This document shows, one piece after another, positions 1 through 11,089 of a stretch of 64,000 nt of DNA. Origin of the DNA: Adiantum capillus-veneris. Taxonomy: Eukaryota > Streptophyta > Polypodiopsida > Polypodiales > Pteridaceae. The stretch covers positions 54,455,905-54,519,904 of the forward strand of contig CM043962.1 in the NCBI GenBank assembly GCA_014529385.2. Direction: 5' to 3'. The notes under the pieces were generated by a model. The model made no database searches and had not been told where the DNA came from. It saw nothing but the letters and a program-made list of their open reading frames with translations. Both the position numbers and the translations under genes were made by a program. Each line of letters begins with the position of its first letter. The stretch's first letter is position 1.

Positions 1-1
1 T

Positions 2-3000
2 CAAGAACGTGTAGAAATGTTTGAGGTGGTCCTTAGGAAAGATGCTAGTACTTGGTTTGACTCTTTGCCTGAGGAAGTTAAGGGGAATTACACAGAAGTT
101 TTGAATCGTTTTAAGAGATACTTCTTTGATCCCCAAAACACTCAAAAACTATGGCAAGACATTGTTTCTCATAAGCAAAAAGACTTAGATGACTACTACT
201 TGTACAAGCAAGAGTTTCTACGTCTTTGGGCTCTATGGATACGAAATGTTACTAACCCTGGTGATGGTGCAGAATTTTTAAAGAAGGAGAGGTTCATAGA
301 CGGACTCTTTCCTGACCTTAAGGTAAAAGTTGAGGCGGGTGCACCTGCTACTTTTGATGCAGCTGAAACTAGGGCTGCTGAGAAGTATAGGAAACTCAAC
401 TGCTTAAGGGGAGAGGTTCCAATAGAAGGTCTTAGACCCAAAGGTAAGTCACAAGCATCAACATCGAGGGAGATTCCTGAGGTAACGGCGGAAGTAATTG
501 AGAAGTTAAACGAATCTTTAAGCAGCCTGTCAATTCACCTTGCACAAGCTGTAGGTCCAAAGGGACAAGCAAAGAAGTCTGAAGAGCGAGATCCACGACC
601 TAGGAGAGTCTTGCAATGTTGGAATTGCGGAGAGTCTGGACATGGGATGTATAATTGTCCTTGGCCCCGTGGGGAGCCAGGGAGGCCTAACTTGAATTAC
701 CCAGTGATGAATGCAGGAGAAGGAGCTGGTCAACAACCAAGGCTTCTACAAAGGCCAAATGGACCAAGACCACCTCCACAAGGGGTAGAAGGAGTTCCAC
801 CTTTGCCAGATCCAAATGTGCATGTGGTAGAGGTGACAAATTCAAATAAGCTTGACATGGAAGCCAATGGCATTAAGCGTGGCCGACGAAAAGGTAAAGA
901 GAAAGAAGGAGTCACATCACAGAGTGACCATGGACAAGGCAAGAAGGCAAAGGAAACCAAGGAAACCAAGAGGACTCGACGTCGTATCAACCTCCAAGAC
1001 TTCCCTCTTGGACATGGTATGGCTCCGTACAACTTGTTGGAAGACATGAGAGGTAAGGGTCCTGATATTTCATGGCCTCAATTTCTTGCATTATGTCCAC
1101 AAGTTAGGAGGGATTTAACAAGGGCAGTTAGCACTAGGAGAAAGGTAAAAGAGAGTGTGCCTGTTGTAAAAATTGCACAAGCTGAAATGAATGAGGACAT
1201 TACACCGGTGCTAGACTGTTACATCAAAGGAAGATTGGTTAGGAAAGGTCTAGTGGATGGGGGTGCACAAATTTGCATCATGACAGAGGGACTCATGCAA
1301 AAACTAGGCATGCACATCCATGAGACACCGGAAATTAAGGTCAAGATGGCAAACAATAGCAAGGCTAGGTGCGTAGGCATTTGTAAAAATGTTTTTGTGG
1401 AGGCCTTTGGCATTAAGAAGGCAGTGGATTTCTATGTCATGTCTACCAAAGGAAATGGTTACCCATTTATCCTAGGGAGACCATGGCTAATGAAAATGCG
1501 AGCTTTGCAGGATTGGGAAAGTGGGAAATTAATTTGCAGGAATGACAATCATAAGAAGGTTGTCTTTGACATGAAGGAGCAACGCCAAGAGGAGCTCCAT
1601 GAAGAATCATCTCAAAGTGAGACGGAAGAAGGTTGGACCGATGGCACTTCAGAAGAAGAAAGTAGCGGCAGCATTACTGAAGAGGAGTCTTCCATCGAAG
1701 TCATGGGGGTAAGGTTTAAGCCAAGCAACCAAGAGACCTCTTGTCAAGGCTTGGAGGAGGTAGGTCCTCAAGAGAACGAAGGTGAATATCAAGATGAAGG
1801 GATGCTGGAAGGTATGCTATCAACAACACTTACAAAGGATGAAAGAGAGGAGTTCAAATGTGTGCTAAGGAAGTTTCCTAGGCTTTTTGCTAAAGACTAC
1901 ACCGATGTGCGTGGAGTAGATGTTGTTCAACACAAAATTGAGCTGAAGCCAGAGGCCACACCTAAGGCTCAGAAGCTACGAAGGCTAGGAGTCATCAAGG
2001 AGCAGGCTCTACTCAAGGAGGTAAGAAAGCTTCTAGCAGCAGGTTTCATTTATCCAGTGGAGAATTCAGAGTGGGTCTCTCCTGTTGTTGTCACTCCTAA
2101 GAAAAACGGAAAGTGGAGGGTGTGTGTGGATTACCGTCCACTCAATGAGGCAACAAAAAGAGATCACTTTCCCCTCCCATTTCAGGATGAGATACTAAAT
2201 GAGGTAGCTGGTCATGAGAAGTACACTGTGTGTGATGGCTACTCAGGCTACTTTCAAATAGGTATCGCATTGGAAGATCAATTGAAAACAACCTTTATCA
2301 CTCCTTGGGGTTGTTATGCTTTTAGAGTCATGCCATTTGGTCTGACAAATGCTCCTGCAACATTCCAACGTTTCATGAACATGGTGTTTCAAGCACTCTT
2401 TGGAAAGTCAATTAGGGTGTTCATTGATGATTTCTGCATTTATAGCTCAAAATCATTGCATCTACAAAGGGTAGAAGAAGGTTTAAAGAAGCTCTATGAC
2501 ATGGGAGGTCAACTCAACCCCGACAAGTGTCACATAGGTGAGGATGAAGTGATCTTGCTCGGTCACAAGGTTTCCTATAAAGGCATTGAGGTGGATCCTT
2601 CAAAGGCAAAGGCTCTTATTGAGCTCCCATCACCGAAGAGTCTTAAGGAGGTCATCTCTTTCATTCAGAAGGTGAAGTATATGTCACGCTTCATTCACTT
2701 AGCCTCGGAGTTGTTTCATCCTTTGCAAAAGTTGACACAACAAGTAGAATTTGCATGGTCTGATGAGCTTGAAGAGTATTTTTGTAACATTAAAGTCATT
2801 TTGTCAGAGCTACCAACACTCATGCCTCCTTGTTGGGAGTACACATTCTTTGTTAGCTCTAGTGTTGGAAGGGAAACAATTGGTGCTGTGTTGCTACAAC
2901 AAGATCCCCACAGTACAAGGATGCGACCCATCTACTTTGCTAGTAGGGTCATGAATGCTTTGGAGAGAGACTACACAGAAGCAGAACTCATGATGCTTTC

Positions 3001-5164
3001 TCTCATGTTTGCGGTGAGAAAGTTTAGATCCTACCTGCTACCAAAACCTTTTGTAATTCTCACTGCAGAAAATTTGTTCCCTTGGGTGTCATCTCAAATG
3101 AATCTTAGTACTAGGATCTCAAAGTGGATTATGGAGTTGCAAGAGTTTCAATACTCTTTCAAGGTAGAAGATAGTGTGCGTGCACAATTGGCAGGGATTC
3201 TCACTTATAGGGTGCACGAAAAGGAGATTAAGGTGCCTGAAGTAAAGACCCTACCATTGCCACCACCAAAAAGTATTCCCAATGCTTTTACCTTGTTCTT
3301 TGATGGAGCTTTTCGACGAGCCACAGGAAAAGCAGGGGGAGGGCTAGTGTTGCTCAACCCAAGTGGAGAGGTGGTCATGAAAGAGAAGTTCAATCTACCA
3401 AGTTCAGCTAGCAACAATGAAGCAGAATATGACACTCTACTTCAAGGTTTGAAGATGTGCATTGGCCAAGGGATACAACGCCTCATGGTAAAGGGAGATG
3501 CACTTCTCATTGTTAAACAGATTTTAGGCATTTGGGCATGCAAGAATGAGAGCTTACGGACAAAAGTTCATGCCATTCGTAGATTGTTTAATCAATTTGA
3601 AGAAGTGCAACTATATCATATTCCTAGGAAACAGAATGAAGATGCTGATTTACTTGCACAACAAGCCGTTGCATGTGTAAAGAAAGAAGTGCAGGTCATC
3701 ATGGTGGCGGCTGCTGTGAAGCAACCGAGGTACCAGGGATTGGAGTCATTGGCTCCCATCATTGGCTACATTTTGGAGGGTGAGTTTCCACCAGACTTCA
3801 CAAAAGCTCAGAAGAGGAGACTCATGAAGAAGGCAAGCGTATATCTCTTCCTAGAAGGCTCCCTCTATCAAAAAGGGAAGGATCAAGTATGCAGAAGAGT
3901 ACCAACTATTGAGGAAATTCCAGCCATTCTAAAAGGTTTTCATGAAGAGGCATGTGGTGGTCATTTTGCCCAAGAATCAACTGTGAAGAAGATTTTGCTT
4001 GCGGGGTATGTTTGGCCAAGCTTGCATGTGGATGTTCAACATTGGTGTAAAAGCTGTCACAATTGTCAGATAAATGGAAATAGAAGGTTGGTGCATGGCC
4101 CGAGGCAAATGGTGCTTGCAAATGGACCCTTTGAAAAGTGGGGCATTGATGCTATGGGTCCTCTGCCTAGGACAAAAAATGGTAAACTCTACATTCTAGT
4201 GGCTGTAGACTATATGACTAGGTGGGTGGAAGCTCAAAGTGTGGCAAGAGTGAATGAGAGGACAGTTAGCAAATTTGTGTACAATCACATTTGTTGCAGA
4301 TTTGGCACACCTTTGGAGATTGTTTCTGATAATGGTCCAGGGTTTAGGAAGGGCTTGCTCACAGAAGTTTGTGAAGAGCTTCACATTCTACATCGTCATA
4401 GCACACCATACTACCCACAGTCAAATGGTTTGGTGGAGAAGGCTAATGGTGTCATTGCAGGAATCATTAGAAAGATGGTGCAAAACAAGACAAAATTATG
4501 GGATGACTTCTTGGATGGTGCCTTGTGGGCATATCGAACCACATATAGGGAAGCCACGGAGTTCACACCATTTCACTTAGTCTATGGTCAAGAGGCTTTG
4601 CAGCCTATCGAGCTCAACATTCCAACAATGCGACTTCATGGCAAAGGAGCACAAGATGATCAAGAGGTATGGATGGATCGACTTCTTACGTTAGTGGAGC
4701 TTGAGTGGAAAAGAGAAGCAGCATACGAGTGCTACAAGAGGAAAGCCACACAAGCGAAAGAATCGCACGACAAGAAACTGAAGGACAAAGGCATCAAGGA
4801 AGGAGAGCTTGTGCTAAGGTATGACAATCGACTTGACAATCGTTTTGATGCCAAGTTTGAAACTAGATGGCAAGGGCCATACATAGTCAAGAAGGCTTTC
4901 AATTCTAGTTACTATCAGCTTATGGACTTGAATGGTAAAGAGCACTCCAGGAAGGTAAACGGGTATCGCTTGAAGCCCTATTTGAGTCGCCTTCTACCAA
5001 AGGATCTACCAAAGATCTGTCCAAAGGCCTCTGTCTCATGTAAGTATTGTTACATGAAGCATGAGTGTAACTCCAGCCAAAATTCTGAGGGGCCAAACAA
5101 TGAAGATCTCGTCAAGGACTCTAAAGCACTCTCTTTGGAAAAGATGCTCTATGATGGTACATGA
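2..5164 (+). CDS. Ty3/gypsy (Tat-type) gag-pol polyprotein, element E1, 5'-partial
   Basis: This polyprotein supplies capsid, protease, reverse transcriptase, RNase H and integrase for a long LTR retrotransposon. The frame is open from base 2. The first ATG in the window (17) is internal, because sister element E2 has about 50 more codons upstream. Residues counted from that ATG: gag about 1-190; zinc knuckle CX2CX4HX4C at 201-214; protease with DGGA at 414 (the usual form is DSGA/DTGA); RT with FIDD at 802-805; a first RNase H at about 925-1000; a second, archaeal-like RNase H starting near Asp1096; integrase HHCC starting at His1309/His1316; DD35E triad Asp1378, Asp1438, Glu1474. There is no chromodomain. 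Dual RNase H is the mark of the Tat lineage. The frame has no lesion over 1,715 codons, so E1 is the best candidate for a coding-competent copy here. Confidence 0.95.
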   Translation, partial: QERVEMFEVVLRKDASTWFDSLPEEVKGNYTEVLNRFKRYFFDPQNTQKLWQDIVSHKQKDLDDYYLYKQEFLRLWALWIRNVTNPGDGAEFLKKERFIDGLFPDLKVKVEAGAPATFDAAETRAAEKYRKLNCLRGEVPIEGLRPKGKSQASTSREIPEVTAEVIEKLNESLSSLSIHLAQAVGPKGQAKKSEERDPRPRRVLQCWNCGESGHGMYNCPWPRGEPGRPNLNYPVMNAGEGAGQQPRLLQRPNGPRPPPQGVEGVPPLPDPNVHVVEVTNSNKLDMEANGIKRGRRKGKEKEGVTSQSDHGQGKKAKETKETKRTRRRINLQDFPLGHGMAPYNLLEDMRGKGPDISWPQFLALCPQVRRDLTRAVSTRRKVKESVPVVKIAQAEMNEDITPVLDCYIKGRLVRKGLVDGGAQICIMTEGLMQKLGMHIHETPEIKVKMANNSKARCVGICKNVFVEAFGIKKAVDFYVMSTKGNGYPFILGRPWLMKMRALQDWESGKLICRNDNHKKVVFDMKEQRQEELHEESSQSETEEGWTDGTSEEESSGSITEEESSIEVMGVRFKPSNQETSCQGLEEVGPQENEGEYQDEGMLEGMLSTTLTKDEREEFKCVLRKFPRLFAKDYTDVRGVDVVQHKIELKPEATPKAQKLRRLGVIKEQALLKEVRKLLAAGFIYPVENSEWVSPVVVTPKKNGKWRVCVDYRPLNEATKRDHFPLPFQDEILNEVAGHEKYTVCDGYSGYFQIGIALEDQLKTTFITPWGCYAFRVMPFGLTNAPATFQRFMNMVFQALFGKSIRVFIDDFCIYSSKSLHLQRVEEGLKKLYDMGGQLNPDKCHIGEDEVILLGHKVSYKGIEVDPSKAKALIELPSPKSLKEVISFIQKVKYMSRFIHLASELFHPLQKLTQQVEFAWSDELEEYFCNIKVILSELPTLMPPCWEYTFFVSSSVGRETIGAVLLQQDPHSTRMRPIYFASRVMNALERDYTEAELMMLSLMFAVRKFRSYLLPKPFVILTAENLFPWVSSQMNLSTRISKWIMELQEFQYSFKVEDSVRAQLAGILTYRVHEKEIKVPEVKTLPLPPPKSIPNAFTLFFDGAFRRATGKAGGGLVLLNPSGEVVMKEKFNLPSSASNNEAEYDTLLQGLKMCIGQGIQRLMVKGDALLIVKQILGIWACKNESLRTKVHAIRRLFNQFEEVQLYHIPRKQNEDADLLAQQAVACVKKEVQVIMVAAAVKQPRYQGLESLAPIIGYILEGEFPPDFTKAQKRRLMKKASVYLFLEGSLYQKGKDQVCRRVPTIEEIPAILKGFHEEACGGHFAQESTVKKILLAGYVWPSLHVDVQHWCKSCHNCQINGNRRLVHGPRQMVLANGPFEKWGIDAMGPLPRTKNGKLYILVAVDYMTRWVEAQSVARVNERTVSKFVYNHICCRFGTPLEIVSDNGPGFRKGLLTEVCEELHILHRHSTPYYPQSNGLVEKANGVIAGIIRKMVQNKTKLWDDFLDGALWAYRTTYREATEFTPFHLVYGQEALQPIELNIPTMRLHGKGAQDDQEVWMDRLLTLVELEWKREAAYECYKRKATQAKESHDKKLKDKGIKEGELVLRYDNRLDNRFDAKFETRWQGPYIVKKAFNSSYYQLMDLNGKEHSRKVNGYRLKPYLSRLLPKDLPKICPKASVSCKYCYMKHECNSSQNSEGPNNEDLVKDSKALSLEKMLYDGT

Positions 5165-5179
5165 ATTTACCATCATCCT

Positions 5180-5192
5180 GGGGGAGGGCTAA
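5180..5192 (+). other. Polypurine tract of E1
   Basis: A G-rich run (GGGGGAGGG, then CTAA) sits directly before the LTR start TGATAGCC. It is the expected plus-strand primer site. The same sequence precedes the 3' LTR of E2 (reverse complement at 20211-20225). Confidence 0.85.
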
Positions 5193-5819
5193 TGATAGCC
5201 GTTTTTCGGCTCTCCATAATTGCTATACTAAGTTACTCCACCCTACCAAAATCACCCAAACACTATGGCTATCCCTACCACTTCACTGCAAATAGGCGTG
5301 TGTGAGTTAGGGGGCTTTTCCTATATTTTCTTAAAAAACCCTCAGCTAGCTAGTCACTGGGCTAGGTGAGCCATAAAAAATAAAAAATAAAAGTATATTA
5401 TGGCCTCTTTGTGTGTAAATATTTCATTGTATATATGGCCTAAATATAGGATTTTTTTATAATTATTTTGGTATTTTATTTAAATATTTCTACTTAGGTG
5501 TGTGTTTTATTAAACCTATGTACACCTTCTTTCATCCTCTTACACCATAATTATATTTTTTTTGCCAATATGTACATACTCTAACCTCATATTTTTCCTT
5601 TATACAAATCACTCCCACATTTTCACCCTCACCCTCGTGAAAACAAAAAATTGATCTCTACTCATTGGTTACTTTTATTATATTATTTACTTGCATACCT
5701 TTTCCTCTTTCACCCAAAATAATTCAAGGAGGGATCATATCATATGATTCCAATATCTTTCCATATCCATAACTCCTCCATATTTTTATTATTATTTTTA
5801 CTCATTATTCTAACACCAT

Positions 5820-6164
5820 GTGCTCATTGAGCTAAAGTCCATGAATAGTCCATACACTAGTCCCACCATGTATATATTTCTTTATTCACCAATAATCCTC
5901 CTCCATACATGTGTCAAGGGCAACTTGGATGCTTTGTATTATGATATGACAAAGGAGGGGCTCACTCTTGGATGCATTGTACAAATTCAACAAAGGAGGG
6001 GTCCACTAAAAGACTTTTGCAAGCATAAAAACAGGCTTTTTGGTGAGAATTTTGGCACCTATCTCCACTCCGAATTTGGAGCAGTGGTCAAAAGAGAAAA
6101 TGTAGCCCACGCTTTGAATAATCACCTCAAATTTTTTCATGATTTTTGGAGCTACCAGCGGTGA
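5820..6164 (+). other. 114-codon ORF in the U3 part of the E1 LTR (coding status doubtful)
   Basis: A 114-codon ATG-to-stop frame on the element sense strand. The same-length frame is intact in both E2 LTRs (19234-19578 and 27737-28081). I recognise no domain. Several of the few differences between copies change the amino acid, which does not suggest protein-level selection. It may be open only because the LTR copies are closely related. Confidence 0.3.
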
Positions 6165-6245
6165 GCTATGATTTTTTGAGTGGACCCCAGTCTGCCCACG
6201 TTTTTCACAAGTAGCCCCTAGTCTTCTCTCACCTCTTTCCACACT

Positions 6246-6249
<4 letters not shown>

Positions 6250-6279
<30 letters not shown>
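6250..6279. repeat. (CA)n microsatellite in E1 LTR
   Basis: A run of about 15 CA dinucleotides, absent at the matching place in the E2 LTRs. Confidence 0.95.
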
Positions 6280-6280
<1 letters not shown>

Positions 6281-6808
6281 TTCTCTCAATCCCTCACTCA
6301 AACCTGCACCTTCAATGGCTTCTCCCACCCTCTTCACCATTACCTTTCTCTCTCATCCCTATAGTTCTTTTATGAACCTCTACATACATACACCCTCTCC
6401 ATGTCTCTCTATATTGCTTCTATGTTACAATTTCATTTACCTCTCCTAAAATATCTAAAATTCAGCATCTTAACCATGATAACCTCTGCAAATTGAGGAT
6501 TTTTCATCAACAAATCCTCTTTTCATCCTGGTGGTCAACCGTGGCGGCGGCGTAAAGAAGCGAAGAAGAAGAAGAAGACCAACGGTCATTTTTTCCACAA
6601 TCTACACAAGGGTGAGTTCAAGCTTCTTCAAAGCTTCACCATCTCAATGATTCTCTTTTAATTCACCCCTCTTCCTTCATCAAATCAACTCACTCTACCC
6701 ATTGTAAATGTAACATTAACTTTCTAGTGATTACTAACGACTAACATACTAACACAAAATAGCATTGACCTAACCATAAAAGACACCTCACCTCAAGACA
6801 TGTATAGT

Positions 6809-6810
<2 letters not shown>

Positions 6811-6857
<47 letters not shown>
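6811..6857. repeat. (CT)n microsatellite in E1 LTR
   Basis: About 23 uninterrupted CT units inside the LTR stretch that diverges from E2. Confidence 0.95.
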
Positions 6858-6859
<2 letters not shown>

Positions 6860-7029
6860 TACTTACTTTCACCTTATCTACCATCAATAATGCTCTCTTT
6901 TGAGCCCACACCCATGACTCAAGCAGACAAAGAAGGCCCGCAATGTTTTGATATTCAAAAAAATAATAATCCTGATTTGTTAGCTTGTAAATTAGGATTT
7001 CCAATAATCTTTATGAGGGGTCTCCAACC

Positions 7030-7037
7030 TATAAATA
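7030..7037 (+). promoter_or_regulatory. TATA box of the E1 LTR promoter
   Basis: TATAAATA lies in a CCTATAAATAGGCCCC context, about 840 bp before the LTR end. The E2 LTRs have the same octamer at the corresponding place (18399-18406 and 26902-26909 on the minus strand). Transcription would be expected to start about 25-35 bp downstream. Confidence 0.7.
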
Positions 7038-7875
7038 GGCCCCTCTCCTTCTTGTAAAACAAGCTCCAACATCTCACATAGCACCCCAACACTCTATGCG
7101 TGAGGAGAGACTTAGGTGTAGCAACCACTTGTGAGCTTCACTCTTGGTGTGAGAGAAGCCTTCAAGCTACACATTGCAAGTGAGAGAGCGTGAGTTCCAC
7201 AAATCTCAAAACCACTATTTTACATGCTCCTTCATCATCAATAAATTGAGGTTTGGTGCATCAAAGGCGTGATTCGACGTTTAAATCTTCGTCCTTCCAT
7301 TTGTGCAATACGGTTTGGTAAATTCAAGGTGACTTGTGTATTTTGAGTTTTATCGGTTGATCTTGATTTTAGAAAGTGTTTTAGTGTGTTTTCCATTGCC
7401 AGTTTTGTGTCCATTGTAAGAGGGTATTGTGGTGAGAGGTCTCCCACACCCTAAGACAGTGTGTGTGTGTTTTGGCAATGATTAGCAATCACTAAGCATT
7501 GAGTGAGTTTTGTACAAGTTCTACGATAGCATCATAACGAACCATCTCCATTTGCAAGTCACAAACAAGGTATTACGCAAGATCCTTCCCTCTCTCTCTT
7601 CCCTTTGCTCTAGCTCTCTCTGGTCCATTTCATGTGTGTCTTGGTGTGAGGTTGTTTGTGTGTGTTGTGTGGTGCATCTTCTTGGTTGTGCCAAAATCTC
7701 TCTTGCGTCCTAGTTCGCATACCATAACTAGGTGGTGCCCCTATCTTGTTTTGGTTTGGCTGTGGGTTTGTTGTTGTGTTGTGCTTGTGGTTGCCCCAGC
7801 CCCAATTGAGCAGCACGGGAGCCTTGAGGGGTGTTTAGAGGTCGCCTCTCTTGTTGCCCGCCCCGGACCGCCTCA

Positions 7876-9394
7876 GTGCTTTGGATATCAACAAATTTAC
7901 CTTCACACAATGCTTTTAGCTACTTGGGTGCAGGATTTTCAGGTTGTTGCTATGGCTGGTGAAGCCAACATGCCAGGTGATGAGTCACTTGAGTTGTCTA
8001 TATCGGTTGGGTTGAATGTGGCATGCAATATTTATGCTTTTGGAACTCCAGACAAGGCGGATGTGTTAGTTGGATATGACTTAAATGCATTTTGGTTGAT
8101 TGGTGACAAATATATGTGTGGTGTTATGATGCTTCTTGTGAATCAGGCGATATGTCTTTGGCCTTTTGATCTAGGTGGAATCAACATCTACTAGTGCTGC
8201 CGCTGAGCATGAATGCTCTAGCAGGCTAGGGGGTGGGCAAATTATGTCAAGAGTTTTTTGGAAGAAGTGATTGTGCATATGTTCATACCCATGCATGGTG
8301 CATCGAATAAAGGATTGCCCATTTACCAGAGCCAGGTGGTTACGTGGGGCCCACATGTGTACAGGTAGGACAAGGTGTACATAGTGCATCGATTTTCACC
8401 GTTACCAGTAGCAGTGTGTTTTTTCTACAATAATGAGGAGTTGGTAGCGCGTTAAAATTCTCGAGGAAGCTATCCGCGGGCCGACGACATGAGGTAAGCA
8501 GGTGCGTCAGACAGCATCTAGTGGCGTCAGGACGTCGAATGGGGTCAATACTTGCACGCGGATGAGTACAGACACGACGTGGGTGTTTTCTTGTGATACT
8601 TATGCAGAAAGGTCATCATGAGGACCATATTTTGGGGCCACTTCACATGGTGGCGGGATGCATTATTGAAACAATTCGAGTGCCAGGTGTGCGTATGGAT
8701 GCAAAAAGGTGACAACTATGCACTGCGAGGTCAGTTTTTGGCCTGTTTGGGGTCCGTTTGAGGTCATGTAAAAGGCCAAGGGTGCCCAACTAAAAAAGCT
8801 AAGTATGGGAACTGAAAAAGGTGAGAGAAGACCAGAAAAAACATGGAGAGAAGAGGAGGAACAGCCGCAGGTGTGTTTTTGGGGGTTTTGGAGTCTGTTT
8901 TGGCCGTAAACTGCTCATCCGAGGTCGGATTTGAGCACTTTGACATTGTAGACTGGGGTTTTGGGCCGTTCCGAACGCGATGGCGCTGTCCATTTTTCCA
9001 AATTCCTCCCTCTTTTTCTGTTGGTTTGGCTGTGTAAGTTTCTCCTATGAGCGAAGTTTCTGCTTCAGTTTGTGATTGTATTTGGCTTATTTTACCCATA
9101 TTGTGTGAGCTATTTGCCCCATTGGTGTTGGCCCAAGCTCATTTGTATCTAAACATCAGAAATTCTCCTCTTTTGAGCTGAGTTCTTTGGGTGTGTGTGT
9201 GTGTGTGTGTTTGTGTGGAGTGGGCAAGTGGATAGTCTCTCTCCTCTCACTCCATAGGTGTGTTCCCTGTCTCGGGCAGGTGTGTTGTGTAAGCCGAGTG
9301 GTGCCCCATAGTGTGTGTGTGTGTGTGTGTGTATCTTCCCAAGAGTGTGTGTCGGGTCGTTATAGAGGCGTTCTATGTGTTTCCATCCCACTCA
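7876..9394. other. No recognised gene; possible remnant of another LTR
   Basis: The first 320 bp after the E1 LTR stay open on the plus strand (to 8194) but resemble nothing I recognise. The rest has scattered stops. Two (GT)n runs (about 9190-9211 and 9311-9334) flank a GAGTGGTGCCCCATAG segment that resembles the terminal part of Tat LTRs, which carry TAGGTGGTGCCCC. It could be the end of an old LTR. Confidence 0.35.
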
Positions 9395-9677
9395 CAACGT
9401 CTAAGCCTTACAAACTTTGAGTAGTACTCTTCCAAGGATAAGCTGTATTGTTCAAGCTAGAGAAATCATTCATCTTTATCGCTTCATGAGCAAGGGATAC
9501 GTATCTTTTCTTCACCGCTTGTTTGATTTTCCACTAAATCTGAGAGTTCTCCAACACTCCCATGTCACGACAAGAGTTGTTTCCACCATAATTTTGCTTC
9601 TCTTGAGAGACAAAACATCCCTAGCATCACTTGATTTGAAGGCATGGTCCTTGCAACAGAGAAATAATCAGCCATAG
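9395..9677 (-). pseudogene. gag fragment of gypsy family 2, copy A
   Basis: The minus strand matches the better preserved gag piece of copy B (12902-13264) base for base over most of its length, but the reading frame is broken. It begins at the same gag Met region (near 9677) and stops abruptly at 9395, where the similarity to copy B ends. It lies directly behind the leader and LTR of copy A. Confidence 0.75.
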
Positions 9678-10364
9678 CTTCAATCCATACTTCTGCATAT
9701 CTTTCTCAATATCAGCACCCTCTCCTTTAAAAAAAGGTGGTTGCATTTGTTTGAGTAACAATTGCTTCTCCTAAATTTTTGTGTAATTAGCATCGTTATG
9801 AGGGTCTTCCAACGTAAAAGTGAATTGAGGATTCCCTTGAGTGTACTCATATATTAATATCTTATAATAAGTCAAAACACTAAGGTATTTTCCAAACTTA
9901 GACTTATCTAGTCTACTAATACTCAATCACATGACTTAACCAATAATGACTTACCCAGTCCATCAAAACTCAGTCGCATGACTTAGCCAATCATGACTTG
10001 ACAAATCCATTAAAACTTAATCACATAACTTAACTAGTCATGACTTATCTCAATCACATGACTGGTCATGGCTTATCCAATTAACCAGTCATGGCTTATC
10101 CAATTCACCAAAACTCACTTACATGACTAAAAGAGTCATACAAAATTTTTTTGAAGAAAAAAAACTCAATCTTTTTACTCATAAAGACATCAAATGTCAT
10201 ATAGGTATCTAGAAAAATCTCTCAATGAGAAAACAAAATAGAGGTTTCAACCACAACTGTGATACATGTCAACTAACGCGTCGTAATATCTCTCTAAGCT
10301 AGGTAATGGATATAGACCATGCACACAATGAAGCTTTAAGTAGCCAATTAAGATTTTTACCGTA
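9678..10364 (-). other. Untranslated leader of gypsy family 2, copy A, with internal repeats
   Basis: Non-coding stretch between the gag start and the primer-binding site. From about 9860 to 10140 it holds five or six imperfect copies of a unit of about 45-55 bp containing CATGACTTA and AGTCATGACTTA. The same array is in copy B at about 13490-13725. No ORF of note. Confidence 0.65.
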
Positions 10365-10377
10365 GGCACTGATACCA
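10365..10377 (-). other. Primer-binding site, tRNA-iMet type
   Basis: On the minus strand it reads TGGTATCAGTGCC, close to the TGGTATCAGAGC complementary to the plant initiator methionine tRNA 3' end. It lies 2 bp from the LTR end (…CCTCACA). This fixes the element orientation as minus. The matching site in copy B is degraded. Confidence 0.75.
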
Positions 10378-11089
10378 GTTGTGAGGTCCCCAACCCCAAG
10401 AAGATTGGGGCAGCTTGATAGATAGCCTTCCTTTATTCTCAAGTTCTATTGACAACACCCTACTCCGTTTCCATGAAGTAGAGATACGAGCAACAAAAGA
10501 AAGGTAGTCCTCTATCCATCGTGAACGTGTACATAAGAGTCATATACCACAGACCAAGTCGATAATCAAGGGATTTCAATGGAAGCTTATTCCTATATCA
10601 CAAACAAAAAATATCATTTACATACTTAAGATCTATAAACAATGCCTTTTTTCCCAGGTTTAAGAGGCACGGCTGCCATTCATAAATCATAGGTGTGATG
10701 TGACACTTATACTTAACTAACTATTAATCTTGTGAAATTTTTTTGACTAATCGGGTCCACCCATTTGTAGACATAAATCTATTAAGCTACTAGTCTGCCA
10801 CTTTTCACACCACACTCACCTGTTCTTCTTGTTTTTTAAGTATTACTACACTATTTTACAAATACAAACACGGTTCTTTTATTAGTTCTAGATAAAATTC
10901 TTTTATACATCCCTTCAAACAATACCAAAATAATTTAAACAACGCCTAATGAAGACAGTCCAATATTTAAAATAAAAGAATTTTTCCAATTTCTTATGAG
11001 TTTTCCACTACCCGTGGACATTCCTTGTCTACCCACAGAGCCTTTGCAAAAGATTTATTTATTCACTAATCATGAATTGTTCAACCTTA

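Larger units (their letters stand above)
5193..7875 (+). mobile_element. 3' LTR of E1 (Tat-type gypsy)
   Basis: A 2.68-kb LTR starting TGATAGCC and ending GACCGCCTCA. The ends were set by comparison with the two LTRs of E2, which share both termini. It carries a (CA)n tract, a (CT)n tract, a GCGGCGGCG/GAAGAA patch near 6545 and a TATA box at 7030. The body is similar to the E2 LTRs over most of its length but diverges between about 6700 and 6990. The target duplication cannot be checked because the 5' end of E1 is outside the window. Confidence 0.9.

Noticed and set aside
7634-8194. 186-codon plus-strand ORF as one gene
   Set aside because: It crosses the E1 LTR end at 7875, so its first 80 codons are LTR sequence. 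Only the part after 7875 is kept as an open question.
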